Below are positions 53,158-60,757 of a stretch of DNA of 64,000 nucleotides, one piece after another. The position numbers were made by a program, and so were the translations under genes. The DNA is from a virus. Location: positions 62,001 through 126,000 of the IMG/VR virus record IMGVR_UViG_3300023199_000127. One strand, written 5' to 3'. Numbering within the stretch: position 1 is the stretch's first letter; each line of letters begins with the position of its first letter. The notes below the pieces were generated by a model. That model saw only the letters and a program-made list of their open reading frames with translations, did not search any database and was not told the origin of the DNA.

Positions 53158-53514
53158 ATGTTGTTGTGGAAATTCCCTACCTGGTCTTTTTGTTCCGAAG
53201 ACAGAGTTCCAGAGCTGAAGTGTATGCGGCCGGCACCACCCATATGGTCTGTCCAGGTTCTGTCCTTAGCTGAAGTCAATGTGGCCACGCCGACAGCTCT
53301 TTTAGGATAGACTAGCCAGTCAACTACCCGTGAACACTTATTCGCAGGCAGGTAGGGGTCATCGATCTCTCATCGATTTTGGTCCTTGTGTTTTTTGTGC
53401 AGTCATCAAAGGCCTAAACATTGACTGCTTGTAACTCGCGGTGACCTCTTCAACGGTGCCCTCGTCAACCTATGGTCAACTGCCAGGGTCCTATCCTGTC
53501 GATCACCGAGAGAA
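53158..53514. other. Non-coding spacer between tRNA-Ala and tRNA-Met
   Basis: 357 bases without a credible gene. It holds an ATCGAT/ATCGAT repeat with TTTT after it on the plus strand (53361-53380), a GCAGTCA/TGACTGC inverted repeat, and TAGGATAG-like strings (53303-53310 plus; 53490s minus). No third tRNA is visible. Confidence 0.5.
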
Positions 53515-53588
53515 TGGAGGCGGGGTGGGACTCGAACCCACGACCTTCAGCTTATGAGGCTGACAAACTACCACTACTCCACCCCGCC
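53515..53588 (-). tRNA. tRNA-Met (CAT), one base short in the acceptor/T region
   Basis: Minus strand: anticodon loop CTCATAA with stem TCAGC/GCTGA, T arm GTGGG-TTCGAGT-CCCAC, CCA encoded. The 5' GGCGGGG would pair with CCCCGCC, but that needs the last C of the T stem, so acceptor plus T stem have 11 rather than 12 pairs. The perfect first pair and lack of the three G-C anticodon-stem pairs argue for an elongator (or Ile2) and not initiator. Discriminator is T. Confidence 0.85.
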
Positions 53589-53657
53589 GGGTAAAGACTC
53601 AAGCTTAAATGCACAAGGGCGCTTGAGTTGTGCCTATGCTATAGGTGCATCTCTTTT

Positions 53658-54056
53658 TGGTGGAGGCGGTGGGAATCGAACCCACGTGCTGCATCGTCCT
53701 TCCAAGGACATCTACATGTGTGTCTCATTGCTTCGTGGATTAAAGCATTCAAGCGCAATGAGCAAAGCGTCCCTACTAGAAAGCTTTCCCTTACCAGGGC
53801 AGCGCTTTCGCTGAGTCAGCAGTCTTTCCTGCCGTCATCCTCCTGGAACCTGGAGGCAAGGCTTGCGGCCCTTAGGCCGCGAGGCGAGCGACGCCACCGG
53901 AGCTCTTAACGAGCACCGGCACGAGGCTGCCGAGGGTGCGCTTGGAGCGCTTGAAACCGTTCTTTGCGGTTACGTTGTCCAGGGTTTTACGAGGCCACCT
54001 GGAACCTCGACATGCAGTCTCTTTTCAGTAACGACCAGTCGATACCGGTCGCCCCC
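53658..54056 (-). ncRNA. ssrA: Transfer-messenger RNA (tmRNA)
   Basis: 399 bases on the minus strand. 5' GGGGGCG pairs with 3' CGCCTCC including G3:U70 (alanine identity), followed by ACCA. GGTATCGAC after the acceptor and the GTGGG-TTCGATT-CCCAC T arm are tmRNA hallmarks. Helix 2 pairs CTGCATGT (54017-54010) with ACATGTAG (53719-53712). Pseudoknot 1 reads GAGG..CCAGG..CCTC GTAAAAC CCTGG, matching the E. coli arrangement. The resume codon GCA (53967) opens a 31-codon tag beginning AKNGFKRSKR and ending GGVARLAA before TAA (53872-53874), which sits in a GCGGCC/GGCCGC hairpin. It would rescue stalled ribosomes with host SmpB and mark products for ClpXP-type proteases. The tag is unusually long and basic. 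Confidence 0.95.
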
Positions 54057-54073
54057 ATGTTGTTAAAGACCAG

Positions 54074-54107
54074 GGACCCAGTCTATCCTAAAGGATGAAC
54101 TGGGTCC
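54074..54107 (-). other. Strong hairpin across the stop of the 60-aa gene, 18 bases before tmRNA
   Basis: GGACCCAGT/ACTGGGTCC (9 pairs) with an inner ATCC/GGAT stem and TAAA loop. It covers the TAG at 54088 and ends 18 bases from the tmRNA 5' end. It could terminate upstream mRNA, shape tmRNA 5' processing, or both. Confidence 0.5.
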
Positions 54108-54270
54108 AAATATAGAGGGTGTAACCCATCTGTTCAACAAAATGCTTGAATGCTTCAAGGTCATTTTTGATGTCGGGCAGATCTTCCCAATCATCTACTA
54201 TGTACACGTCGAGGATCCAGTCATCATGGATCTCCTTGATCCATTCAAAGAAAATAGGTGCGACTTGCAT
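54088..54270 (-). CDS. Small protein, function unknown
   Basis: 60 aa, ATG with GAGGA about 10 bases upstream. Acidic (VYIVDDWEDLPDIKNDLEAF) with hydrophobic ends. Last gene before the tmRNA on this strand. Confidence 0.6.
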   Translation of the reverse strand: MQVAPIFFEWIKEIHDDWILDVYIVDDWEDLPDIKNDLEAFKHFVEQMGYTLYIWTQFIL

Positions 54271-54283
54271 GATCGCCTGATCC

Positions 54284-54382
54284 TCAGTACCGCTGGTTCA
54301 TATACGAGTCTTCATTCTCCTCCAACTCAATGACCCAAACCTGCGTTTGCTGCAATTCGGTGTCACATACACGAAATGCCAT
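54284..54382 (-). CDS. Mini-protein (32 aa), tentative
   Basis: ATG 54382, overlapping the end of the previous gene, to TGA 54284-54286. LQQTQVWVIELEENEDS is protein-like; the longer frame upstream overlaps the preceding gene out of frame and is rejected. GGAG lies 15 bases upstream. Confidence 0.35.
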   Translation of the reverse strand: MAFRVCDTELQQTQVWVIELEENEDSYMNQRY

Positions 54383-54575
54383 GCTCTGTGTATCTCCAAG
54401 CTCCGTGATTGATGATAGTCCCGTCACGTTTAGTGACCGGATAAATCCGCGACAACCATACGTGAGTAGCCTGCATGTGTCTACGAAATAGACGTCCCTG
54501 CATATAGCCCATGCGACACTCATGCATAGGACTATACACCCACGGCGCAAACCTGGGAGATACGGCAGCTGCCAC
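54363..54575 (-). CDS. Small basic protein, function unknown
   Basis: 70 aa. GTG overlaps the TAG of the preceding deoxyribosyltransferase gene (TAGTG). YSPMHECRMGYMQGRLFRRH, THVWLSRIYPVTKRDGTIIN: aromatic and basic. No family recognised. Coupling supports expression. Confidence 0.5.
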   Translation of the reverse strand: MAAAVSPRFAPWVYSPMHECRMGYMQGRLFRRHMQATHVWLSRIYPVTKRDGTIINHGAWRYTEHGISCM

Positions 54576-55465
54576 TAGTATCTCTTGTTGTGTGTCGCTG
54601 GACGCTTGGAGTTCACCTGGAATTTCGCATGAATCTCCTGAGCAAAACGGTACGGAGTCATCTCATGACGCTCGCAATAGCGGCGCACAAAGTCGCAGAG
54701 TCGAATGAACACATCGCTCACCTCCTCCCAGACACCGTCCTTGCCATTCCAGTTTGCAGGCTTCTTGCGGAGAGCTTCAATGGCCTCATGGACCTCACCG
54801 GCCATGAGGGCCAGCATGATAGCAGGATCACCAACAACATCAGCTCTATGCAAAGCTTCCACTGCAGTCTCAATATCCTGCTGCTGGAATCCAGCCTCCC
54901 GCAAAGCTTGACGTGCCATGTTTTTATGGCACTCCCAGAATCCCTTGTTCTCTGACTGCTTACCGCAGGCATCGACAAAGGCAGCAAAGCTACGACAGAA
55001 TGTCTCTACATCCCTATCGTCTTCGTTTAGCTCATCCAGCCACTCCTGGAAGTTCCACTGGTGGCCACCTACATCTCCATGCCACTTCTTAATCCACGTA
55101 TCAGCCTCCTCCAAGGAGTTTGTTACAGGGATATCGTTCTTATGGCAAAAGGTAACCTCACGGTCCGCTCCGGCCGAAAGGCCAGGGATGCGGACCAGCA
55201 TGTCACAACGCAGGATAACCTGCTCATCCATGCCCAGCCAATACTCCCACGTATGGTAGTACTTGCCTTCGTCCAGGATCTGTCCCAGATGGGACAGATG
55301 CGGGACAAAAACTGCAGCACCCATTGCACGGACCTTATCGCCCCACTCAATAGCGGTACGCACATGGTCCATACGAACTTCCTCTTCGAATCCACCATCG
55401 ACATTCCGCTCACCAGAGAGCGGACCAGCAATGTAGATCAAAGGTTCAGAGGGTCTATTGCGCAT
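54575..55465 (-). CDS. Nucleoside 2-deoxyribosyltransferase-like / MazG-like fusion
   Basis: 296 aa from ATG 55465 with AAAGGA six bases upstream (a TTG six codons earlier is less likely). The N-terminal 125 residues (YIAGPLSGERN, FVPHLSHLG, YHTWEYWLGMDEQVILRCDM, GLSAGADREV) fit the DUF4406/nucleoside deoxyribosyltransferase fold. The last 90 residues carry AGEVHEAIEAL and WEEVSDVFIRLCDF, the ExxE..ExxD metal motif of MazG-type NTP pyrophosphohydrolases. A nucleotide-salvage and nucleotide-sanitising enzyme in one chain; phage-specific substrate unknown. Confidence 0.75.
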   Translation of the reverse strand: MRNRPSEPLIYIAGPLSGERNVDGGFEEEVRMDHVRTAIEWGDKVRAMGAAVFVPHLSHLGQILDEGKYYHTWEYWLGMDEQVILRCDMLVRIPGLSAGADREVTFCHKNDIPVTNSLEEADTWIKKWHGDVGGHQWNFQEWLDELNEDDRDVETFCRSFAAFVDACGKQSENKGFWECHKNMARQALREAGFQQQDIETAVEALHRADVVGDPAIMLALMAGEVHEAIEALRKKPANWNGKDGVWEEVSDVFIRLCDFVRRYCERHEMTPYRFAQEIHAKFQVNSKRPATHNKRY

Positions 55466-55656
55466 TTGTTTTCCTTTGTACAATGTGAAGCCAGTAATAA
55501 CACTAACGTCAAGTCAAGACCAAATACTTTCTCTGACCATTGCCTTAATGTTCGATATCCCTTGGGTGCCTCTCGTCGCTCATACAAAGAGAAAAACACA
55601 CGCAGTGCCTGATGACGTTTATAAGAAGGAACCTTCCAGGGTTCATTCTTAATCAT
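55438..55656 (-). CDS. Small basic protein, function unknown
   Basis: 72 aa. WKVPSYKRHQALRVFFSLYE, then TLRQWSEKVFGLDLTLVLLL: amphipathic helices. Overlaps the next gene's start by 28 bases. Codon use looks normal but no ribosome site is obvious. Confidence 0.45.
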   Translation of the reverse strand: MIKNEPWKVPSYKRHQALRVFFSLYERREAPKGYRTLRQWSEKVFGLDLTLVLLLASHCTKENKCAIDPLNL

Positions 55657-55668
55657 TCGCGCAGGAAT

Positions 55669-55743
55669 CTATATTCCTATCAGGATCCTGGCATAAGTAT
55701 CAATCGGATCGTCGGGCATTTTATCGACAATACGGATAGCCAT
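55669..55743 (-). CDS. Mini-protein (24 aa)
   Basis: ATG 55743 preceded by CGGAGGATAGT, a near-perfect ribosome site, to TAG 55669-55671. Product: MAIRIVDKMPDDPIDTYARI plus four more residues. It begins two bases after the nuclease stop. Short, but the ribosome site is among the best in the region. Confidence 0.5.
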   Translation of the reverse strand: MAIRIVDKMPDDPIDTYARILIGI

Positions 55744-55744
55744 A

Positions 55745-56374
55745 CTATCCTCCGAGCTGATCTTGTAGTTCCTGAGAGATCTGCAAAGCAACGATCTTAC
55801 CACCTCCAGGTCCCTGCATGCGGATAGGGCTAGCAAGACAAATGATGGGCAGAACACGCCCAAGAACTTCCGGCTTCCATCCCCTAGTCTGGTCTTCCCA
55901 TTCCTGAAAATAGTTCGGAGCTTCCCGGTTCGTATGAATGAACATGAAATGACGAGTAAGCTGGCGGAGCCAGTCCATTCCCTGTAGTTCGCTACACAGT
56001 ACAGCTCTGTAGAACGCAGGGAAATCATTCAATGACATGACCATCCAATCCCCTCTTAGGGTAAGGATCATGCGCATCTTATCGAGCGGAAAGCTAGCCG
56101 GGAACTTCTCTCGTTCCTTCTTGTAGCGCTTTGGCCACGTAGCTACATCGCTCTTGAGATTTCCAGTGTGTTTGCACTCGACAATAATCGAGTCAAACGG
56201 CTTAGGCCAATCCTTCTTACCGATGTGCTCATACCACTCGTCAACATCAACCACCACGTCGGACGGCGATGTGCCTGTCCGACGATGATCGTTCTTCAGG
56301 CTCTGTTTATGACGCTCAGTGCCGAAGAGTTTAGCGACAGATCGTTCGTGGACTTTCCAAGCTTTATCTACCAT
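55745..56374 (-). CDS. PD-(D/E)XK endonuclease, Holliday-junction-resolvase-like
   Basis: 209 aa. Residues HERSVAKLFG (Glu10), PSDVVVDV (Asp39) and IIVECKHTG (E66, K68) form a resolvase-like PD-(D/E)XK core of the archaeal Hjc type, extended by a C-terminal 110 residues of unknown fold. Probable recombination or packaging nuclease. Confidence 0.65.
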   Translation of the reverse strand: MVDKAWKVHERSVAKLFGTERHKQSLKNDHRRTGTSPSDVVVDVDEWYEHIGKKDWPKPFDSIIVECKHTGNLKSDVATWPKRYKKEREKFPASFPLDKMRMILTLRGDWMVMSLNDFPAFYRAVLCSELQGMDWLRQLTRHFMFIHTNREAPNYFQEWEDQTRGWKPEVLGRVLPIICLASPIRMQGPGGGKIVALQISQELQDQLGG

Positions 56375-56379
56375 AGCTG

Positions 56380-57153
56380 TTACAGAATACCATGGGCCCT
56401 GATATGCACCATGATCTCCTTATGAATCTCTTCGGCCGGCCTATCTGCCCAGACACGCATCACGGGACCGTACTCGACGTCGTTCCAGTTATGCTCAAAG
56501 AGATTCTCAAAAGCCTCCTGAGTTTTCAGGAGGCGATCGCCCTTCTCGTAAAGACTCTGCTGAACTTTACCACCTGCACCAGCCCCTTCAGCACGACGCT
56601 TGATACGATTCATCGTGACCTCCACAGGCTGGTCCAGCCAGATCCAAAGATCAGGAGCCTTAAGTTTCTCAGCAGCCACGAGAGCCAGCTGCTGGACCTC
56701 GGGGCTGTTGAACTGATAGGCATAAGTGCTAGCCCAACTACGAGACTGAATGACGAAGGTTCTATCGATTTCCTCATTCTCCTTACGTAGCCAAGCAGCA
56801 TGATGCTCATGCTCCTCCAGATCATAAGGAGTCAGCTCACCACGAGATTCCGAATTACTGCCCCAGACCTTACGGTCCAAGGAGATCATATCCGTAAGGA
56901 ACAGTGGAGACGTCATTAGATGTGCCACACTGGGATCCATTCCATGCTCACTGATTTCCTGCCAAGCCTTACGGAGCATCTCGCCATACTGCGTCTGCTC
57001 ATTCTGAGGAAGACCCGGGTCATTACCACCCGTAGGCGTGCGCAGAAAGTAGGGCACCTTCCCATACGTCTGCACATTGGTATGCAGCATTTGAAGCTGG
57101 GTATCCTTACCCGTACCGTCAATGCCCTCGATAATGATGTGGCGTGCACTCAT
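56380..57153 (-). CDS. Thymidylate kinase-like dNMP kinase
   Basis: 257 aa. IIIEGIDGTGKDTQ (Walker A, 6-19), an RSWASTYAYQ motif in place of the DRY loop near 140, WLDQPVEVTMNRIKRRAEG (lid start). Slightly longer than bacterial Tmk because of an insert around residues 90-125. Converts dTMP (or another dNMP) to the diphosphate in phage dNTP synthesis. Confidence 0.8.
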   Translation of the reverse strand: MSARHIIIEGIDGTGKDTQLQMLHTNVQTYGKVPYFLRTPTGGNDPGLPQNEQTQYGEMLRKAWQEISEHGMDPSVAHLMTSPLFLTDMISLDRKVWGSNSESRGELTPYDLEEHEHHAAWLRKENEEIDRTFVIQSRSWASTYAYQFNSPEVQQLALVAAEKLKAPDLWIWLDQPVEVTMNRIKRRAEGAGAGGKVQQSLYEKGDRLLKTQEAFENLFEHNWNDVEYGPVMRVWADRPAEEIHKEIMVHIRAHGIL

Positions 57154-57196
57154 AGTTTTCTCTGTATGTAAGAACTACTCCTAAGCACTAGACGGC

Positions 57197-57219
57197 GAAG
57201 CGAGGAGTATCCTCGCTTC
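57197..57219 (-). other. Hairpin after the SSB-like gene
   Basis: Perfect ten-pair inverted repeat GAAGCGAGGA/TCCTCGCTTC with a three-base loop, 30 bases after the SSB-like stop and before the thymidylate kinase start. No T-run on the minus strand; may act as an mRNA end or attenuator. Confidence 0.5.
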
Positions 57220-57249
57220 TCCCTCTAGCTAGTACTACAGAGTTCAACC

Positions 57250-57867
57250 CTAGAAAGGGATGTCCTCGTCGGGAAGATCGTCACCACCAGCCACCGGCGG
57301 AGTAGCCGGAGCAGCAGGGGCGGCAGGCGCTGCAGGTGCAGCCGGTGCCGCGGGAGCTGCGGGTGCAGCTGGCGGCGCAGCCGGAGTGGTCGGAGCCGGC
57401 TGGGTCGGAGGCGTGGGGCCTCCAGAAGCAGCAGCCGGGGCATTGTTGCCCTTGTCAGGCGCCGGAGAACCGACAGGGAGACCAAGGCGAGCACACTCAG
57501 CCTCATAGTCCTTGATGATCTTGTCGGTGAACTTGAAGAACAAGTTCTTGTCCTCCGGGAAGAAGTAGACGACATTCGCCCACTCATCCTTGCCATTCTT
57601 CTGGTACTTGCGGCTGGGCATGGCAACCCACCACTTGTTCTTGTCCCGGGAGAAGCGGATGATCAGATCCTGGATCGAGACCCAACGCTGTCCACCAGCT
57701 TCCGGTTTCTTGTTGTATACATCGACCGTGACCCGGGCAAACATGCCCTTCTGGATCATAGCCGCCGTACCCAGCTGGACTTTATTTACCAGCCACATAC
57801 GGTTCACATCGCCACCAGTAGTGGCTGCGGCCGCCGGTGCTGCCGGCGGAGGGGGAGGGGTACTCAT
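57250..57867 (-). CDS. Single-stranded DNA-binding protein-like
   Basis: 205 aa. Residues about 20-130 are a beta-rich domain (MWLVNKVQLGTAAMIQKGMF, WWVAMPSRKY) compatible with an OB fold; residues about 150-192 are an Ala/Pro linker with repeated PAA units; the end DLPDEDIPF is the acidic tip that bacterial SSB uses to recruit partners. Probably coats replication ssDNA. The Ala/Pro repeat is GC-rich and repetitive in DNA. ATGA overlap with the upstream gene. The N-terminal PPPPPAAPAAAA also is low-complexity. Confidence 0.7.
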   Translation of the reverse strand: MSTPPPPPAAPAAAATTGGDVNRMWLVNKVQLGTAAMIQKGMFARVTVDVYNKKPEAGGQRWVSIQDLIIRFSRDKNKWWVAMPSRKYQKNGKDEWANVVYFFPEDKNLFFKFTDKIIKDYEAECARLGLPVGSPAPDKGNNAPAAASGGPTPPTQPAPTTPAAPPAAPAAPAAPAAPAAPAAPAAPATPPVAGGDDLPDEDIPF

Positions 57868-58460
57868 ACTTCGGTTTCTCCTTGAGCTTCTTCATGCTCA
57901 TCTATCAAATCGTCCGGTAATGCATCTCCATGAGCGTAGACACTACTACTAATAGTGCCCATCCTCTGGTACATGCGTTCTTCAATCGTTTCTCGTTCTT
58001 TCCCAAGCTTACTAATGAATTTCAGGAAACGCTGGAGACTCAGAACAGTAGGTTGTGCAGTCGACAGGATGTGGATTATGGCACGCAGCCCTACCTGTGC
58101 TCCTACTGCTGCGTATACCATTTCATCTTCACAGTCATCCTCATCGACATGGTCGATGAGGTACCTCACGTCACACTCAAAAATGTCCCAGAGAAGACGG
58201 ACTACGTCAACTATTCTGGGATCATCATTTTGTTCACGTGCATTTTCATAAGCAATGCAAACTGCATTCTCTGCTGCAGCTTGTAACTCACGAGATCTAT
58301 TCAACAAACCCGTTATCGAAGCTCGCAGTTTTTTGGCAACACGTTCATGATCCTGAGCAGACTCAACTAGCAGCATTGCTCGTTGCCACGCTTGGTCTGC
58401 ATCAAGTCCAGTATGCTCTAGATACTCAGGAAGGCCTGCCAGTCCAACACGTTGAGCCAT
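57864..58460 (-). CDS. Helical protein, function unknown
   Basis: 198 aa, ATG overlapping the RecA-like TAA (TAATG). Helical (ERVAKKLRASITGLLNRSRE, then LSLQRFLKFISKLGKERET) and acidic C-terminus. Between recombinase and SSB-like genes, so a replication/recombination helper is plausible. Confidence 0.6.
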   Translation of the reverse strand: MAQRVGLAGLPEYLEHTGLDADQAWQRAMLLVESAQDHERVAKKLRASITGLLNRSRELQAAAENAVCIAYENAREQNDDPRIVDVVRLLWDIFECDVRYLIDHVDEDDCEDEMVYAAVGAQVGLRAIIHILSTAQPTVLSLQRFLKFISKLGKERETIEERMYQRMGTISSSVYAHGDALPDDLIDEHEEAQGETEV

Positions 58461-59710
58461 TAGAAGGGCGTAGTCTCCTCGGAAGTCTCTGACTCAGGAT
58501 CAAAACCATCCTGTACGCCACCAACTTCCTGGAACTCAGTGAGGTTTCTAATGTCATCGCGAATCATCTCGAGAACCTCCGGGTTCTCTACGATGAACTT
58601 CTTGGCATTGTCTTTGCCTTTGATGCGATTCTGACCCTTACTATCCTCCGGGAAGCCCTTGTACTTGTAGTAGGCACCACCCTGTAGGATTACACCAAGA
58701 GCCATAGCGCTGTTAATAGCTGCAGCATCGGTGTCAAAGCCAAGTCCAAACTGGAAGGGCAGAGCAATCTCATGACCTTCCGTGGCAGACTGTTTGGTCT
58801 TATCGATCTTGATGATGCCATTGTAACCAAGCATCACCTTCTTCTTCTGCCCATCCGGCATGACAATATCGCCCTTGCGATCCTTGTCATATTGTCGTCG
58901 AAGAAATAGTCTCAGGTGGGCAAAGTGCTTCAATGCAGTGCCACCCTTCTGCTGGTAGGACGTACGTCCAGTGGGATTAATGTCCTGATACACATGGCCG
59001 ATGAGAATCTGAACCATCGGATTCTCGAGGCCACCAAGCTTAAGGTTAGCAATACCCAGGAACTTACTGAGCACCTTCGGCAAAGCGGCTACCGTATCAG
59101 CGTGTACAGTCTTCGCCACGCCATCCTGGCCAATCTTGGCAGGCTTACTCTGGATCTCCTGCGAGGTGACAAAGCCACCAAGAGAGTCGACCACGTAGCC
59201 AACAAATGCACCAGTCTCACCAAGGTCCAGCAGCATCTGTACAAGATCTTCCATGATGGCAGTGCCAGGCAGAAGCACCAGACGAGTCAAGTCGATGCCA
59301 ATATGCTCAGCATACGACTTGTCGAAAGAGTTCTCCGTATCCACCCAGATCCAGTCACCGATCTCGTTGTTCTGCATCCAGTGAGCAATGATCTGCATGA
59401 TCAAAGTGGTCTTGCCGGCGCCGGGGTTACCGAACACCGTTGTGAACTTGCCCTTCGGCAAACCGCCACCGCTAAGTCTATCAAGCTCCGGGAACGGAGT
59501 GCCAACGCGCTCGTACTCCACGAAACGCTTCATTGACTCATCGTTCGCGTAGCCCACATGTGCGCGCGGGTATTGCTCCTGCAACTTGTTCATAAGAAGC
59601 TTCGCTTTACGCTGCTTATTCGCCTGCTCTTTCTTTAGATCAGGTTGAATAGTTAGTGCCGCCGCCTTTTTAGTGGCCTTCTTCTTCGAGGCCTTCTTCT
59701 TAGCTGCCAT
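58460..59710 (-). CDS. RecA/UvsX-like recombinase
   Basis: 416 aa from ATG 59710 with AGAGGACC before it; the longer frame is rejected. A Lys-rich N-terminus (AAKKKASKKKATKKAA) precedes the RecA core: GNPGAGKTT Walker A (94-102), VDTENSFDKSYAEHIG, GYVVDSLGG Walker B (VVDS) and the LGGLENPMVQILIGHVYQDI region with an NPTGRTSYQQKGGTALKHF loop 2-type stretch. Ends acidic (SETSEETTPF). Strand exchange in phage recombination-dependent replication. Confidence 0.85.
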   Translation of the reverse strand: MAAKKKASKKKATKKAAALTIQPDLKKEQANKQRKAKLLMNKLQEQYPRAHVGYANDESMKRFVEYERVGTPFPELDRLSGGGLPKGKFTTVFGNPGAGKTTLIMQIIAHWMQNNEIGDWIWVDTENSFDKSYAEHIGIDLTRLVLLPGTAIMEDLVQMLLDLGETGAFVGYVVDSLGGFVTSQEIQSKPAKIGQDGVAKTVHADTVAALPKVLSKFLGIANLKLGGLENPMVQILIGHVYQDINPTGRTSYQQKGGTALKHFAHLRLFLRRQYDKDRKGDIVMPDGQKKKVMLGYNGIIKIDKTKQSATEGHEIALPFQFGLGFDTDAAAINSAMALGVILQGGAYYKYKGFPEDSKGQNRIKGKDNAKKFIVENPEVLEMIRDDIRNLTEFQEVGGVQDGFDPESETSEETTPF

Positions 59711-60050
59711 GGTCCTCTTTTCTATAGTCATCCAGTTCCTCATACAGTCCAATGAAATCATCCCAGCGCAGGACAGCGAAGGTATCACCACGCTTAGTCC
59801 TATGTACCATGAGAGGCATTTTACTGTGGAGGAGGGACACTCTCAGGGTTTTCTCGATCCATTCCCTACGAAAGGCTACGCCCTCAGCGTAGCCGTTCTT
59901 CGCCTCGATCTGAAAATCCTTGGTCTGCAGGTCCGCGTCACTAAAGACAGCACCTGAGTTCAAGGTTTCTCTGATGTCATCAGGGAGGGGCCAACTGTTC
60001 TTAATGAACAGTTCCAGATCATCTCCCTGAGTCTTGTTGGGATTAGTCAT
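59700..60050 (-). CDS. PD-(D/E)XK nuclease-like small protein
   Basis: 116 aa. FSDADLQTKDFQIEAKNG contains a D-x(8-10)-ExK signature (D40, E49, K51) typical of resolvase-like nucleases; GVAFRREWIEKTLRV helix and VLRWDDFIGLYEEL follow. Overlaps the recombinase start by 11 bases. Likely a DNA junction or end nuclease. Confidence 0.6.
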   Translation of the reverse strand: MTNPNKTQGDDLELFIKNSWPLPDDIRETLNSGAVFSDADLQTKDFQIEAKNGYAEGVAFRREWIEKTLRVSLLHSKMPLMVHRTKRGDTFAVLRWDDFIGLYEELDDYRKEDHGS

Positions 60051-60055
60051 GCTAT

Positions 60056-60430
60056 CTAGGTAGAAATTACCAAAGGAAGGGTAAATGCTACATTATCCCT
60101 ATCACGATCTGTCTTGTCGTGAGGAGGTGCCGGGGGCGCTACAGCAGGATGCCAGTAGCCCCTGAACTTACCATGGCATCTAGCAAAACGTCCTAGATTT
60201 GTACGCTTGTAGATCAGGCTGTTCCCTGCACGATTCACTCGCACCCTATACGGCCCAGTCATGAACCTCACCCAACGCCGTTGGCGATAGGCATAGATCT
60301 TTGCAAGCCAGACTTTACCCTGGGCTCCCTCGTTACGACACTCGGAGTACCAATACCAGCCGTTCTTCTCCGGCAGTTCATCGCTCCAAAGAGAAGAGAA
60401 TGCACGACCAGAATCGATCCTCGCGGCCAT
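60056..60430 (-). CDS. Basic protein, function unknown
   Basis: 124 aa from ATG 60430 with TAAGGAATGGAAC upstream. Trp/Tyr and Arg-rich (ELPEKNGWYWYSECRN, RQRRWVRFMTGPYRVRV). SH3-like small barrel possible. No family recognised. Confidence 0.55.
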   Translation of the reverse strand: MAARIDSGRAFSSLWSDELPEKNGWYWYSECRNEGAQGKVWLAKIYAYRQRRWVRFMTGPYRVRVNRAGNSLIYKRTNLGRFARCHGKFRGYWHPAVAPPAPPHDKTDRDRDNVAFTLPLVIST

Positions 60431-60478
60431 GTTCCATTCCTTAACAATAGTTTCAGTCTGTCTTTGTGTACTCCACAA

Positions 60479-60757
60479 CTACCCATAGTCTGGCGCCCAC
60501 CCCATTTCAGGCCCATCGTAGAAGACGTCATCATCGCCTCCATCTACAATATCGTCGCCAGATCTACCAGAAAGTACTAGACCGGCAGGCTGAGTGGGAT
60601 CCAGACCAAGCGCAGCTCTACGTGCGCCAGCACGTTGAGTAATGCGTTTCTTGGCCGCATTCCACGTCATCCATGACACATCACGCACGATCAAACGTAG
60701 TAACGTGTAGGCGAAGAGGCCTGCTACCTGTCTAACCAGATAGTGAGGGGAACTCAT
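60479..60757 (-). CDS. Small protein, function unknown
   Basis: 92 aa, ATG overlapping the upstream TGA (ATGA). Hydrophobic helix near the N-terminus (LVRQVAGLFAYTLLRLIV) then Arg/Ala-rich middle and an acidic Gly-rich tail. May touch the membrane. Confidence 0.55.
   Translation of the reverse strand: MSSPHYLVRQVAGLFAYTLLRLIVRDVSWMTWNAAKKRITQRAGARRAALGLDPTQPAGLVLSGRSGDDIVDGGDDDVFYDGPEMGWAPDYG

Noticed and set aside
53158-53514. Possible additional tRNA between tRNA-Ala and tRNA-Met
   Set aside because: No T-arm consensus or cloverleaf could be built on either strand.
53554-53909. Two plus-strand frames across tRNA-Met and tmRNA
   Set aside because: They are antisense to structured RNA genes and have no ribosome sites.
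54383-54550. Longer version of the 32-aa gene starting at 54550
   Set aside because: The upstream part overlaps the GTG-started 70-aa gene out of frame and lacks a ribosome site.
57260-57508. Gly-rich plus-strand frame opposite the SSB-like gene
   Set aside because: It is the antisense reading of the Ala/Pro repeat and has no independent support.
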